From assembly GCF_910586915.1 (NCBI RefSeq), contig NZ_CAJULN010000002.1:62001-126000 (forward strand): 64,000 bases of DNA, in the 5' to 3' direction. The translations under genes and the position numbers were made by a program. The notes under the pieces were generated by a model. That model had not been told where the DNA came from and ran no database searches. It saw only the letters and a list, made by a program, of their open reading frames with translations. The stretch's first letter is position 1. Each line of letters starts with the position of its first letter. Positions 18,096 to 25,920 of the stretch are shown here, piece by piece. The DNA comes from an uncultured Bacteroides sp. GTDB taxonomy: Bacteria > Bacteroidota > Bacteroidia > Bacteroidales > Bacteroidaceae.

Positions 18096-20618
18096 TTACT
18101 GCAAATTGTTCAAGCGCATTTCGAGGTCGTTATCGTCTACGCAAAGCACGTCGCGCGCCTTGCTTCCCTGTGTAGGACCGACGATACCCGCCTTTTCGAG
18201 CTGGTCCATAATACGTCCGGCACGATTGTAACCGATAGAGAATTTACGCTGAATCAACGAAGTGGAACCTTGCTGGTGAATAACAACCAACCGTGCGGCC
18301 TCTTCAAACAAGGGGTCAAGGCGTCCCATGTCAACTTCTCCCACATCATTGCCGCTATCCTCGCTCACATACTCGGGCAGGAAGAACGGCGTAGGATATC
18401 CCTGCTGGCGAGATATAAATTTCGTAATCTCCTCCACTTCGGGCGTATCGATAAAGGCACACTGCACACGCACCGGGTCGGCTCCCTGCAAGAAGAGCAT
18501 ATCTCCCTTACCAATCAGACGGTTAGCACCCGGACGGTCGAGAATCGTGCGCGAGTCCATCATGGCCGACACACGGAAAGCGATACGGGCAGGGAAGTTG
18601 GCTTTAATCGTACCTGTGATAATATTGGTAGTAGGACGCTGCGTGGCGATAATCATATGAATACCGACGGCACGTGCCAACTGGGCGATACGTGCAATCG
18701 GAAGTTCCACCTCCTTGCCCGCCGTCATAATCAAATCACCGAACTCGTCGATGACGACAACGATATACGGCATGAAGCGATGTCCCTTCTCCGGATTCAG
18801 ACGGCGGTTGATAAACTTATCGTTGTACTCTCTTACATTACGCACATGAGCCATTTTGAGCAAGTCGTAACGGGTATCCATTTCCACACAGACCGAATTG
18901 AGCGTCTGCACTACCTTAGTCACGTCCGTGATAATCGGTTCGCCGCCGTCGGGAAGTTTGGCAAGGAAATGATTTTCGATGACCGAATAGATGCTGAACT
19001 CTACCTTCTTCGGGTCGACCAGCACAAACTTCAATTCGGCAGGATGTTTCTTATATAATAAGGAGGTGATAATCGCATTCAGGCCGACAGACTTACCCTG
19101 GCCGGTCGCACCCGCCACCAATACGTGAGGCATCTTGCAAAGGTCGAACATAAAGACCTCATTCGTAATAGTCTTACCCAATACGATAGGCAAGTCGAAT
19201 GTGGATTCCTGGAATTTCCTGCTGCCGATAACACTCTGTCCGGATACAATCTTCGGATTCTTGTTGGGCACTTCGATACCGATGGTTCCCTTGCCCGGTA
19301 TCGGCGCAATGATACGGATACCGTCGGCAGAAAGGCTCAGCGCGATATCGTCTTCCAGCCCGCGAATCTTGGAGATACGCACACCCTGTTCGGGAGTGAT
19401 TTCATACAGCGTGACCGTAGGACCTACCGTTGCCTTAATCGTACTGATTTCGATACCGAAGCTGCGCAACGTACTGATGATACGGTCTTTATTGGCATTC
19501 TGCTCGTCCATATCAATCGTGGGGTCGTCGTTGTCGAAATGCTTCATCAGATCGATTGTAGGGAAATGGTAGTTTTCCAAATCTTTGGTAGGATTATAAG
19601 GTTCCAGTTCCGGACCTTGATACTCTTCTTCCGGCGTAGCAGGCTCGACCTCAAATCCGGGCTCTTCGTCCTCAGTCATATTTACCGGTTGCGACACTAC
19701 CATAGCGGGTTCGGAAACAGCCTGTTCAAACACCATCGTCACGCCGGCAGTTTCGTCGGACGGATAGACGGGCTCGTCCATCCCTGCCGGTTCGTATGCC
19801 GGGAAGTCCTCTTCGGGTTCGTCGGGTCCATCAACCTGTGATTCCATTATCGGCGCAGACGGTGCAGGTTCGTAGGTCGGCGCGGGTTTCGGTGCAACTT
19901 CCTGTGTTTGGGGAACAACAGGTTCGGGAGCGGTAACTTCCTCCTCTGGAGCTGTTTCCACCTTTTCCTTCTTCTCCTTCTTCATACGTTTCAGGAAACT
20001 CAGTGCGAAAAGCTGGCGCAACCAGACAATCGTACGTGCGCTTATATAGATGAAGAAGCAGATAGCCGTAACCAACAGAATCAGCCATACCCCCGGCACA
20101 CCGACCTGCGAAATCAGCCATCGGCTCACGTTGTATCCATGCATACCGCCCAAATAGATGAAGGAATCCTCATAATGGCTCATAAAAGCAAACCCGAAGA
20201 ACACGGAGAACCAAACGAGCAGCAACGTACATCCTATAAACCACTTCCACAACCGCACCACACGCACGCGCATCAACTTCAACCCTGCCACCGCCAAAAA
20301 GACGAGGATAAGGAAAGAGGAAATACCAAAACAGTCATTAATCAGATAACTCGCCAACTGTGCCCCACGCGAACCCGCATAGTTCTTCACCTGATTGTCT
20401 ACTACGGACAAGTCCGCCGGGTTTCCACTGTCTATTATACTTTGGTCTGCCGCTCCCGTAAAGAAGAACGAGGAAAAAGCCAACAACAAATAAACGGAGA
20501 AGATAACCAGCATCAGTCCGATGACAAAATGCATGGTTTCATTCTTCCATATTTCAACGATTTTGCTTAGGGAAGAGGGAGCGTATTCCGTCTCCTTATC
20601 TAATTTCTTCTTTGCCAT
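18096..20618 (-). CDS. ftsK: DNA translocase FtsK
   Basis: This inner-membrane DNA pump of 840 residues moves chromosome termini at the division septum. The N-terminal part has four membrane helices (about 30-54, 95-115, 127-147, 173-195). A proline- and glutamate-rich linker runs from about 205 to 345. The RecA-like motor carries Walker A GATGQGKS near residue 500 and Walker B VVVIDEFGDL. The C-terminal gamma winged helix (about 770-840) includes SIGYNRAGRIMDQLEKAGIVG, which reads the oriented KOPS sites. The linker is short compared with E. coli FtsK (1329 residues), as in SpoIIIE-length homologues. It has a divergent promoter with the DUF5063 gene. Confidence 0.97.
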   Translation of the reverse strand: MAKKKLDKETEYAPSSLSKIVEIWKNETMHFVIGLMLVIFSVYLLLAFSSFFFTGAADQSIIDSGNPADLSVVDNQVKNYAGSRGAQLASYLINDCFGISSFLILVFLAVAGLKLMRVRVVRLWKWFIGCTLLLVWFSVFFGFAFMSHYEDSFIYLGGMHGYNVSRWLISQVGVPGVWLILLVTAICFFIYISARTIVWLRQLFALSFLKRMKKEKKEKVETAPEEEVTAPEPVVPQTQEVAPKPAPTYEPAPSAPIMESQVDGPDEPEEDFPAYEPAGMDEPVYPSDETAGVTMVFEQAVSEPAMVVSQPVNMTEDEEPGFEVEPATPEEEYQGPELEPYNPTKDLENYHFPTIDLMKHFDNDDPTIDMDEQNANKDRIISTLRSFGIEISTIKATVGPTVTLYEITPEQGVRISKIRGLEDDIALSLSADGIRIIAPIPGKGTIGIEVPNKNPKIVSGQSVIGSRKFQESTFDLPIVLGKTITNEVFMFDLCKMPHVLVAGATGQGKSVGLNAIITSLLYKKHPAELKFVLVDPKKVEFSIYSVIENHFLAKLPDGGEPIITDVTKVVQTLNSVCVEMDTRYDLLKMAHVRNVREYNDKFINRRLNPEKGHRFMPYIVVVIDEFGDLIMTAGKEVELPIARIAQLARAVGIHMIIATQRPTTNIITGTIKANFPARIAFRVSAMMDSRTILDRPGANRLIGKGDMLFLQGADPVRVQCAFIDTPEVEEITKFISRQQGYPTPFFLPEYVSEDSGNDVGEVDMGRLDPLFEEAARLVVIHQQGSTSLIQRKFSIGYNRAGRIMDQLEKAGIVGPTQGSKARDVLCVDDNDLEMRLNNLQ

Positions 20619-20662
20619 GAGTCTTTATTCTTTTTATAAAATTGGAATCGGATTCTGAGCCG

Positions 20663-20670
20663 CAAAAATA
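20663..20670 (-). promoter_or_regulatory. ftsK promoter -7 element
   Basis: On the minus strand this reads TATTTTTG (TAnnTTTG), 44 bp before the ftsK start. Confidence 0.65.
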
Positions 20671-20712
20671 ATAAAAAAATAACGAGCACTACGCTCATTC
20701 AATCCTTTTTCT

Positions 20713-20720
20713 TACCTTTG
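20713..20720 (+). promoter_or_regulatory. Promoter -7 element of the DUF5063 gene
   Basis: TACCTTTG matches TAnnTTTG. It is close to the start, which favours the ATG at 20743 over the one at 20734. Confidence 0.65.
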
Positions 20721-20742
20721 CGTTTCAAAATCAATGCTGATT

Positions 20743-21354
20743 ATGGAAAAAGAAAGCCAAACGATATTTGATAAAAATGTAATTGAGTTCGTAACGGTAG
20801 CCGCCGAATTCTGCGCATTCCTCGAACGTGCCGAACGCACGAAGCGCAGCGACTTCGTCGATACCTCCCTGAAAATACTTCCCCTGCTCTACCTCAAAGC
20901 ATCCATGCTGCCCAAATGCGAGACCATCGGGGACGAAATCCTTGAAACATACGTCACAGAAGAAATCTACGAAATCCTACGTATCAACCTTTCGGAACTG
21001 ATGGGCGACAAGGACGATTATTTGGATGTATTCGTGCAGGATATGGTTTACAGCGACCAACCCATCAAAAAATCCATTTCGGAAGATTTGGCAGATATCT
21101 ATCAGGACATCAAGGATTTTATCTTCGTATTCCAGTTAGGACTGAACGAAACGATGAACGATTCACTGGCTCTCTGCCAGGAGAACTTCGGAATGCTGTG
21201 GGGGCAAAAGCTTGTAAACACGCTGCGCGCACTCCACGACGTGAAGTACAATCAGCAGGAAGAAGACGAAGCGGAAAACGATGACGAAGAGGGTTGCTAT
21301 TGCCACGATGACGATTGTTGCGATGACGGCTGCCACTGCCATGAAGACGAATAG
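20743..21354 (+). CDS. DUF5063 protein with Cys/His/Asp-rich tail
   Basis: This is a cytoplasmic, mostly helical protein of 203 residues with no signal peptide. The body (about 1-175) matches the DUF5063 family as I know it, with VTVAAEFCAFLERAERTKRS and DTSLKILPLLYLKASML. The last 25-30 residues are very different: an acidic stretch followed by GCYCHDDDCCDDGCHCHEDE, with six Cys and three His in about 20 residues, which looks like a metal-binding tail. The function of the family is unknown to me. The gene is 9 bp before a DEDD exonuclease and 40 bp further on a methyltransferase, all on one strand, so an RNA-related role is possible but unproven. Confidence 0.85.
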   Translation: MEKESQTIFDKNVIEFVTVAAEFCAFLERAERTKRSDFVDTSLKILPLLYLKASMLPKCETIGDEILETYVTEEIYEILRINLSELMGDKDDYLDVFVQDMVYSDQPIKKSISEDLADIYQDIKDFIFVFQLGLNETMNDSLALCQENFGMLWGQKLVNTLRALHDVKYNQQEEDEAENDDEEGCYCHDDDCCDDGCHCHEDE

Positions 21355-21363
21355 ATAACTAAA

Positions 21364-21966
21364 ATGATTGTAAGAAGAACCATAGATAAAGACGAAGTGA
21401 AGGAGTTCCCGAAAGCGGTTTTTCCGGGACGAATCTACGTCATCCAGTCGGAAGCGGAAACGGAGAAGGCGGTAGCCTATTTGCAATCGCGCCCGGTGGT
21501 AGGCCTCGACAGCGAAACGCGCCCTTCCTTCACCAAAGGACAATCGCACAAAGTAGCCCTTCTGCAAATATCTTCCGAGGAGTGCTGCTTCCTATTCCGC
21601 CTCAACATGACGGGACTTACCCCGTCATTGGTCGGGCTGTTGGAAAATCCGGACGTGATAAAAGTCGGCCTTTCCCTAAAGGACGACTTTATGATGCTGC
21701 ACAAACGGGCACCCTTTCGCCAGCAAAGCTGCATCGAACTACAAGATTATGTACGCCAGTTCGGTATTCAGGACAAAAGCCTGCAAAAGATTTACGCCAT
21801 TCTGTTCAAGGAAAAGATTTCCAAATCGCAACGCCTTTCCAACTGGGAAGCCGATGTGCTGAGCGACGGACAAAAGCAATATGCCGCTACCGACGCCTGG
21901 GCTTGCCTCAACATCTACCACCTGCTGGAAGAGCTGAAACAGACGGGCGATTACGAAAACGATTAA
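21364..21966 (+). CDS. DEDD-family 3'-5' exonuclease (RNase D-like)
   Basis: This is a single-domain exonuclease of 200 residues. The acidic residues of the DnaQ/RNase D fold are present: Asp49 and Glu51 in VVGLDSETRPSF, an Asp in LSLKDDFMML near residue 109, and Asp in the YAATDAW motif near 182, the Y-type ExoIII signature. Substrate-helix context such as HKVALLQIS is also typical. It lacks the C-terminal HRDC domain of RNase D, so it could act on RNA or DNA. It is encoded between the DUF5063 gene and an RlmI-like rRNA methyltransferase (gap 40 bp), which points to an RNA-processing setting. Confidence 0.88.
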   Translation: MIVRRTIDKDEVKEFPKAVFPGRIYVIQSEAETEKAVAYLQSRPVVGLDSETRPSFTKGQSHKVALLQISSEECCFLFRLNMTGLTPSLVGLLENPDVIKVGLSLKDDFMMLHKRAPFRQQSCIELQDYVRQFGIQDKSLQKIYAILFKEKISKSQRLSNWEADVLSDGQKQYAATDAWACLNIYHLLEELKQTGDYEND

Positions 21967-22006
21967 TCACCTATCACCAATCACTTAAAAACCAATCACT
22001 ATCATC

Positions 22007-23185
22007 ATGCATAAAGTCTACCTCAAACCCAGCAAAGAAGAATCTCTCAAAAGATTTCACCCCTGGATATTCTCCGGTGCAATCGCCCGTTTCGACGGCG
22101 AACCCGAAGAAGGCGAAGTAGTAGAGGTGTACACCTCCAAAAAGGAATTCATCGCCGAAGGACATTTCCAAATCGGAAGCATCGCCGTGCGCGTGCTTTC
22201 GTTCCGGCAGGAACCCATAGACCACGATTTCTGGAAGCGCAAACTGGAAATTGCGTACGATATGCGGCGCAGCATCGGCATCGCCACCAATCCGACGAAC
22301 GACACCTACCGCCTTGTACACGGCGAAGGTGACAATCTTCCGGGACTGGTTATCGACGTTTATGCGAAAACCGCCGTCATGCAGGCACACTCGGCAGGAA
22401 TGCACGTAGACCGTATGGCCATTGCCGACGCACTATCCGAAGTAATGGGCGATAAAATTGAAAACATCTATTACAAGTCGGAAACCACTCTTCCTTTCAA
22501 AGCCGACCTTTTCCCCGAAAACGGTTTCCTGAAAGGGGGAAGCAGCGACAACATCGCACAAGAATACGGCTTGAAATTCCACGTCGACTGGCTGAAAGGA
22601 CAGAAAACCGGCTTCTTTGTCGACCAGCGCGAAAACCGTTCCCTGCTGGAACGCTACGCCAAAGACCGATCGGTACTGAATATGTTCTGCTACACCGGCG
22701 GATTCTCCTTCTACGCCATGCGCGGCGGCGCGAAACTCGTCCATTCCGTCGACAGTTCCGCCAAAGCGATTGACCTGACCAACAAGAATGTAGAACTGAA
22801 CTTTGCCGGCGACCCGCGCCACGAGGCTTTTGCCGAAGATGCCTTCAAGTATCTTGACCGCATGGGCGACCAGTACGACTTAATCATACTCGATCCTCCC
22901 GCCTTTGCCAAACACAAGGATACTTTGCGCAATGCCCTGCAAGGCTACCGCAAACTCAACGCCAAAGCATTCGAGAAAATCAAACCGGGCGGTATCCTGT
23001 TCACCTTCTCCTGCTCGCAGGTAGTGACGAAAGACAATTTCCGTACTGCCGTGTTTACCGCAGCCGCCATGTCGGGACGCAGCGTGCGCATCCTGCACCA
23101 ACTCACCCAACCTGCCGACCATCCGGTGAATATCTATCATCCCGAAGGAGAATACCTCAAAGGATTGGTACTTTATGTAGAATAA
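22007..23185 (+). CDS. RlmI-like class I SAM-dependent rRNA methyltransferase
   Basis: This enzyme is predicted to add a methyl group to C5 of a cytosine in 23S rRNA. It has 392 residues, the RlmI length. The N-terminal PUA-like domain (about 1-75) contains HPWIFSGAI. The middle EEHEI-type region contains GQKTGFFVDQRENR. The SAM domain has NMFCYTGGFSFYAMRGGAK as motif I and LDPPAFAK as motif IV, with a late SCSQVV motif holding the catalytic Cys. The assignment to the family is firm; the exact target base is inferred from family knowledge. It is the third gene of the run from 20743. Confidence 0.9.
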   Translation: MHKVYLKPSKEESLKRFHPWIFSGAIARFDGEPEEGEVVEVYTSKKEFIAEGHFQIGSIAVRVLSFRQEPIDHDFWKRKLEIAYDMRRSIGIATNPTNDTYRLVHGEGDNLPGLVIDVYAKTAVMQAHSAGMHVDRMAIADALSEVMGDKIENIYYKSETTLPFKADLFPENGFLKGGSSDNIAQEYGLKFHVDWLKGQKTGFFVDQRENRSLLERYAKDRSVLNMFCYTGGFSFYAMRGGAKLVHSVDSSAKAIDLTNKNVELNFAGDPRHEAFAEDAFKYLDRMGDQYDLIILDPPAFAKHKDTLRNALQGYRKLNAKAFEKIKPGGILFTFSCSQVVTKDNFRTAVFTAAAMSGRSVRILHQLTQPADHPVNIYHPEGEYLKGLVLYVE

Positions 23186-23262
23186 GCGCCCAATAACGTT
23201 AATTAGCGTTAATAAACAGAAGATTTACAGTAAAACTGTATGTTGTATAACATAAAACCCTT

Positions 23263-23270
23263 TATCTTTG
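23263..23270 (+). promoter_or_regulatory. Promoter -7 element of a probable small RNA
   Basis: TATCTTTG matches TAnnTTTG and is followed within 75 bp by an intrinsic terminator with no usable reading frame in between. Confidence 0.65.
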
Positions 23271-23274
23271 CACT

Positions 23275-23344
23275 GTGTTTTTCATGGTATTAGATTTAAG
23301 GTTAATAAAGATTGGCTGTCTGGGATAGATAGCCTTCTTTTTTT
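23275..23344 (+). ncRNA. Probable small non-coding RNA (Bacteroidales-1-like)
   Basis: A promoter element at 23263-23270 and a terminator hairpin at 23314-23344 frame about 70 nt. The middle, GTGTTTTTCATGGTATTAGA and the following TTTAAGGTTAATAAAG, is a stretch I recall as recurring with small changes in many Bacteroides intergenic regions, always followed by a locus-specific hairpin. It may belong to the published Bacteroidales-1 RNA motif, but I cannot confirm the family name here. No open frame of note lies inside. Confidence 0.6.
23314..23344 (+). terminator. Terminator of the probable small RNA
   Basis: GGCTGTCT (23314-23321) and AGATAGCC (23327-23334) form an 8-bp stem with a 5-nt loop, followed by TTCTTTTTTT. 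Confidence 0.8.
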
Positions 23345-23345
23345 A

Positions 23346-23540
23346 TATACCTACCCCTCATAATCATAATCAGTTCCACATAGCTTCATCGTACTACCTT
23401 GTCATTTCCCGTGGCAATCGTGCGGCACTCGCACTTCAATCGACCGCTATCCCACTCTCAGACGATTAATTGTAAAGTTATTCTCTATGATAGATAAACT
23501 TTTCGGAAAACAACAACAATCTTTGTTTTTACCAATTACA
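23346..23540. other. Gene-free stretch, nothing recognised
   Basis: No reading frame with gene character, no promoter-terminator pair and no clear repeat is visible here; only a short GTGCGGCACTCGCAC hairpin near 23430. It lies between the small RNA and the 21-bp array. Confidence 0.5.
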
Positions 23541-23634
23541 AACTATAAACGAAGGCTTTGTTTTTATAAATGAAGGCTTCATTTATAAAAATGAAAGCTT
23601 CGTTTATATAAATGAAACTTGCGTTTATAGTTTA
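23541..23634. repeat. Four-unit 21-bp palindromic array
   Basis: Units with the consensus TAAAYGAAGGCTTYRTTTA follow head to tail; the core GAAGGCTT or variants begin at 23552, 23573, 23594 and 23615, so the pitch is exactly 21 bp. Unit 2 is a perfect 21-bp palindrome. The whole array is bounded by AAACTATAAACG (23541-23552) and its exact reverse complement CGTTTATAGTTT (23623-23634). A sister array lies at 38094-38187. Confidence 0.9.
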
Positions 23635-23718
23635 TGGGCAATCGAATACAACTTTAGATATAAGAGATGAGAAGTTTGCGATTAAGTCATAACAACTTTA
23701 TTATTAGTACTTTGAAGA

Positions 23719-23736
23719 CAAACGACCTGTCGTTTG
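23719..23736. promoter_or_regulatory. 18-bp operator-like palindrome
   Basis: CAAACGACCTGTCGTTTG has perfect 8-bp arms around a 2-bp centre. It lies 111 bp upstream of the nucleoside transporter promoter and could be a regulator site for it; no regulator is identified. Confidence 0.45.
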
Positions 23737-23846
23737 CATACGTTTTCCCTTTGCTGCCCTCGCATACCTCATTCCTAATGAGTCCGAATTATTCCATTTT
23801 CTCTCCTTTTTATCCGTTTACTTATTCACCTAATCAACTAAAATAC

Positions 23847-23854
23847 TATATTTG
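23847..23854 (+). promoter_or_regulatory. Promoter -7 element of the nucleoside transporter
   Basis: TATATTTG matches TAnnTTTG. It overlaps the longer frame starting at 23852 and so supports the ATG at 23900. Confidence 0.7.
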
Positions 23855-23899
23855 CACCTATTATTAATAAAAAAAAGAGAAACACAAATTATTAAAGTC

Positions 23900-25150
23900 A
23901 TGAGTATAAAAGTGCGTTTGATTATTATGAACTTCCTGCAATTCTTTGTTTGGGGAGCGTGGTTAATATCATTAGGAGGCTATATGGGAAGAGAGCTCCA
24001 TTTCGAAGGTGGACAAATCGGAGCCATTTTCGCCACAATGGGTATTGCATCTTTGATAATGCCGGGTATCATCGGTATTATTGCCGACAAATGGTTTAAC
24101 GCAGAACGGTTATACGGACTTTGCCACATCATAGGCGCCGCCTGCCTTTTCTATGCTTCTACGGCGACAACTTACGACCAGATGTACTGGGCGATGCTGC
24201 TCAACCTGCTGGTATATATGCCAACGCTATCACTCGCCAATACGGTGTCGTACAATTCTCTGGAACAATATAAATGCGATTTAATCAAGGACTTCCCCCC
24301 TATCCGCGTGTGGGGAACCATCGGATTCATCTGTGCCATGTGGGCGGTCGACCTTACCGGATTCAAAAACTCAAGCGCACAACTCTATGTAAGCGCAGCC
24401 TCCGCACTATTCCTCGGATTATACTCTTTCACCTTGCCAGCGTGCCGCCCTGCCAAATCGGAAAACAAATCACTGCTTTCCGCTTTCGGGCTGGATGCAC
24501 TGGTACTGTTCAAAAGAAAGAAGATGGCTGTTTTCTTCTTTTTCTCCATGCTTTTGGGAGCGGCGTTGCAGATTACCAATACATACGGCGACCTGTTTTT
24601 AGGCAGTTTTGCCAGCATTCCCGAGTTTGCGGATTCTTTCGGCGTGAAACACTCTGTCATCCTGCTGTCCATCTCACAAATGTCCGAAACGCTGTTCATT
24701 CTTGCCATCCCCTTCTTCCTGAGACATTTCGGTATCAAGCAAGTGATGCTCATCAGTATGTTTGCATGGGTGTTCCGCTTCGGTCTGTTCGGCTTCGGCG
24801 ACCCCGGCAACGGATTGTGGATGCTTATTCTCTCGATGATTGTTTACGGTATGGCGTTTGATTTCTTCAACATTTCCGGCTCATTGTTTGTTGAACAGGA
24901 AACCAACTCTTCCATCCGCGCCAGCGCACAGGGATTGTTCTTTATGATGACCAACGGATTGGGAGCCATCATCGGCGGATATGCCAGCGGTGCGGTGGTG
25001 GATGCATTCTCCGTATATGCCGACGGCAAATTAGTGAGCCGCGAATGGACGGATATCTGGCTGCTGTTTGCCACTTATGCACTGGTCATCGGTGTGCTGT
25101 TTGCTTTGGTATTCAAATACAAACATCAACGGGAGAGTCAAACTAATTAA
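23900..25150 (+). CDS. NupG-like nucleoside:proton symporter (MFS)
   Basis: This inner-membrane major-facilitator transporter has 416 residues and about 12 membrane helices. The start at 23900 follows from the promoter and from the first helix (MNFLQFFVWGAWLISLGGYM), which is the family hallmark of nucleoside transporters. Further family features are DKWFNAERLYGLCHIIGA after helix 2 and LFVEQETNSSIRASAQGLFFM in the second half. It would import nucleosides by proton symport for salvage. It is the first gene after a 700-bp gene-free stretch and is followed at 24 bp by rsmE; whether they form one transcript is unclear. Confidence 0.9.
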   Translation: MSIKVRLIIMNFLQFFVWGAWLISLGGYMGRELHFEGGQIGAIFATMGIASLIMPGIIGIIADKWFNAERLYGLCHIIGAACLFYASTATTYDQMYWAMLLNLLVYMPTLSLANTVSYNSLEQYKCDLIKDFPPIRVWGTIGFICAMWAVDLTGFKNSSAQLYVSAASALFLGLYSFTLPACRPAKSENKSLLSAFGLDALVLFKRKKMAVFFFFSMLLGAALQITNTYGDLFLGSFASIPEFADSFGVKHSVILLSISQMSETLFILAIPFFLRHFGIKQVMLISMFAWVFRFGLFGFGDPGNGLWMLILSMIVYGMAFDFFNISGSLFVEQETNSSIRASAQGLFFMMTNGLGAIIGGYASGAVVDAFSVYADGKLVSREWTDIWLLFATYALVIGVLFALVFKYKHQRESQTN

Positions 25151-25174
25151 GTAAGAAACAGTCAACAAATTATT

Positions 25175-25873
25175 ATGCACGTATTCTATACGCCCGATAT
25201 ACAAAGAAGCAACGAACTGCCGGAAGAAGAGGCGCAGCATTGCACCCGCGTCTTACGGTTGAGTATCGGAGACGAAATCACCCTCACCGACGGCAAGGGC
25301 AATTTCTATAAAGCTGAAATCACGGCTGCCACCAACAAGCGTTGCCAGGTAGCCATCAAGGAGACTATTTTCCAGCAGCCGCTTTGGCCCTGCCATTTGC
25401 ACATTGCCGTGGCGCCGACCAAGAACATGGACCGCAACGAATGGTTTGCAGAAAAAGCAACCGAAATAGGGTTCGACGAGCTGACTTTTCTCAACTGCCG
25501 CTTCTCCGAGCGTAAAGTCATCAAGACCGAACGGATTGAGAAAATCCTCGTTTCGGCAATCAAGCAATCGCTCAAAGCCCGTCTGCCCAAACTGAACGAG
25601 ATGACAAGTTTCGATGAATTCATCGCCCAGGAGTTTGAAGGACAGAAGTTTATAGCCCACTGCTATGAAGGGGAGAAACCTTTATTAAAAGAGATTCTGC
25701 AACCGGGAAAAGACGCTCTTGTACTGATAGGCCCCGAAGGGGACTTCAGCGAAGAGGAGGTGAAGAAAGCCATCGGACGGGGATTTGTCCCTATCAGCCT
25801 GGGGAAATCGCGGTTGCGCACGGAAACGGCAGCATTGGTGGCTTGCCACACGTTGAATCTGCTGAATCAATAA
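25175..25873 (+). CDS. rsmE: 16S rRNA m3U1498 methyltransferase
   Basis: RsmE methylates N3 of U1498 in 16S rRNA of the small subunit. The protein has 232 residues, the usual length. The N-terminal PUA-like part starts MHVFYTPDI and includes QHCTRVLRLSIGDEI. The SPOUT knot at the C-terminus shows IGPEGDFSEEEV and LGKSRLRTETAA, both diagnostic for the family. The middle KATEIGFDELTF-type segment is also typical. It follows the nucleoside transporter by 24 bp and precedes the DUF4836 gene by 47 bp. Confidence 0.95.
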   Translation: MHVFYTPDIQRSNELPEEEAQHCTRVLRLSIGDEITLTDGKGNFYKAEITAATNKRCQVAIKETIFQQPLWPCHLHIAVAPTKNMDRNEWFAEKATEIGFDELTFLNCRFSERKVIKTERIEKILVSAIKQSLKARLPKLNEMTSFDEFIAQEFEGQKFIAHCYEGEKPLLKEILQPGKDALVLIGPEGDFSEEEVKKAIGRGFVPISLGKSRLRTETAALVACHTLNLLNQ

Positions 25874-25920
25874 TACCCCGGCAATCGTCGGCAACAATGA
25901 TTATACAACCTTTAAATAAC

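Noticed and set aside
18075..19058. A 327-codon open frame opposite ftsK
   Set aside because: ftsK is intact with Walker and gamma domains; the opposite frame has no recognisable protein pattern.
23541..23634. A CRISPR-like array
   Set aside because: Units are contiguous palindromes without unique spacers, there are only four, and no cas gene is near. The other three arrays fail for the same reasons.
23667..23867. A 66-codon frame before the nucleoside transporter
   Set aside because: Low-complexity hydrophobic product, no ribosome site, and its end overlaps the transporter promoter.
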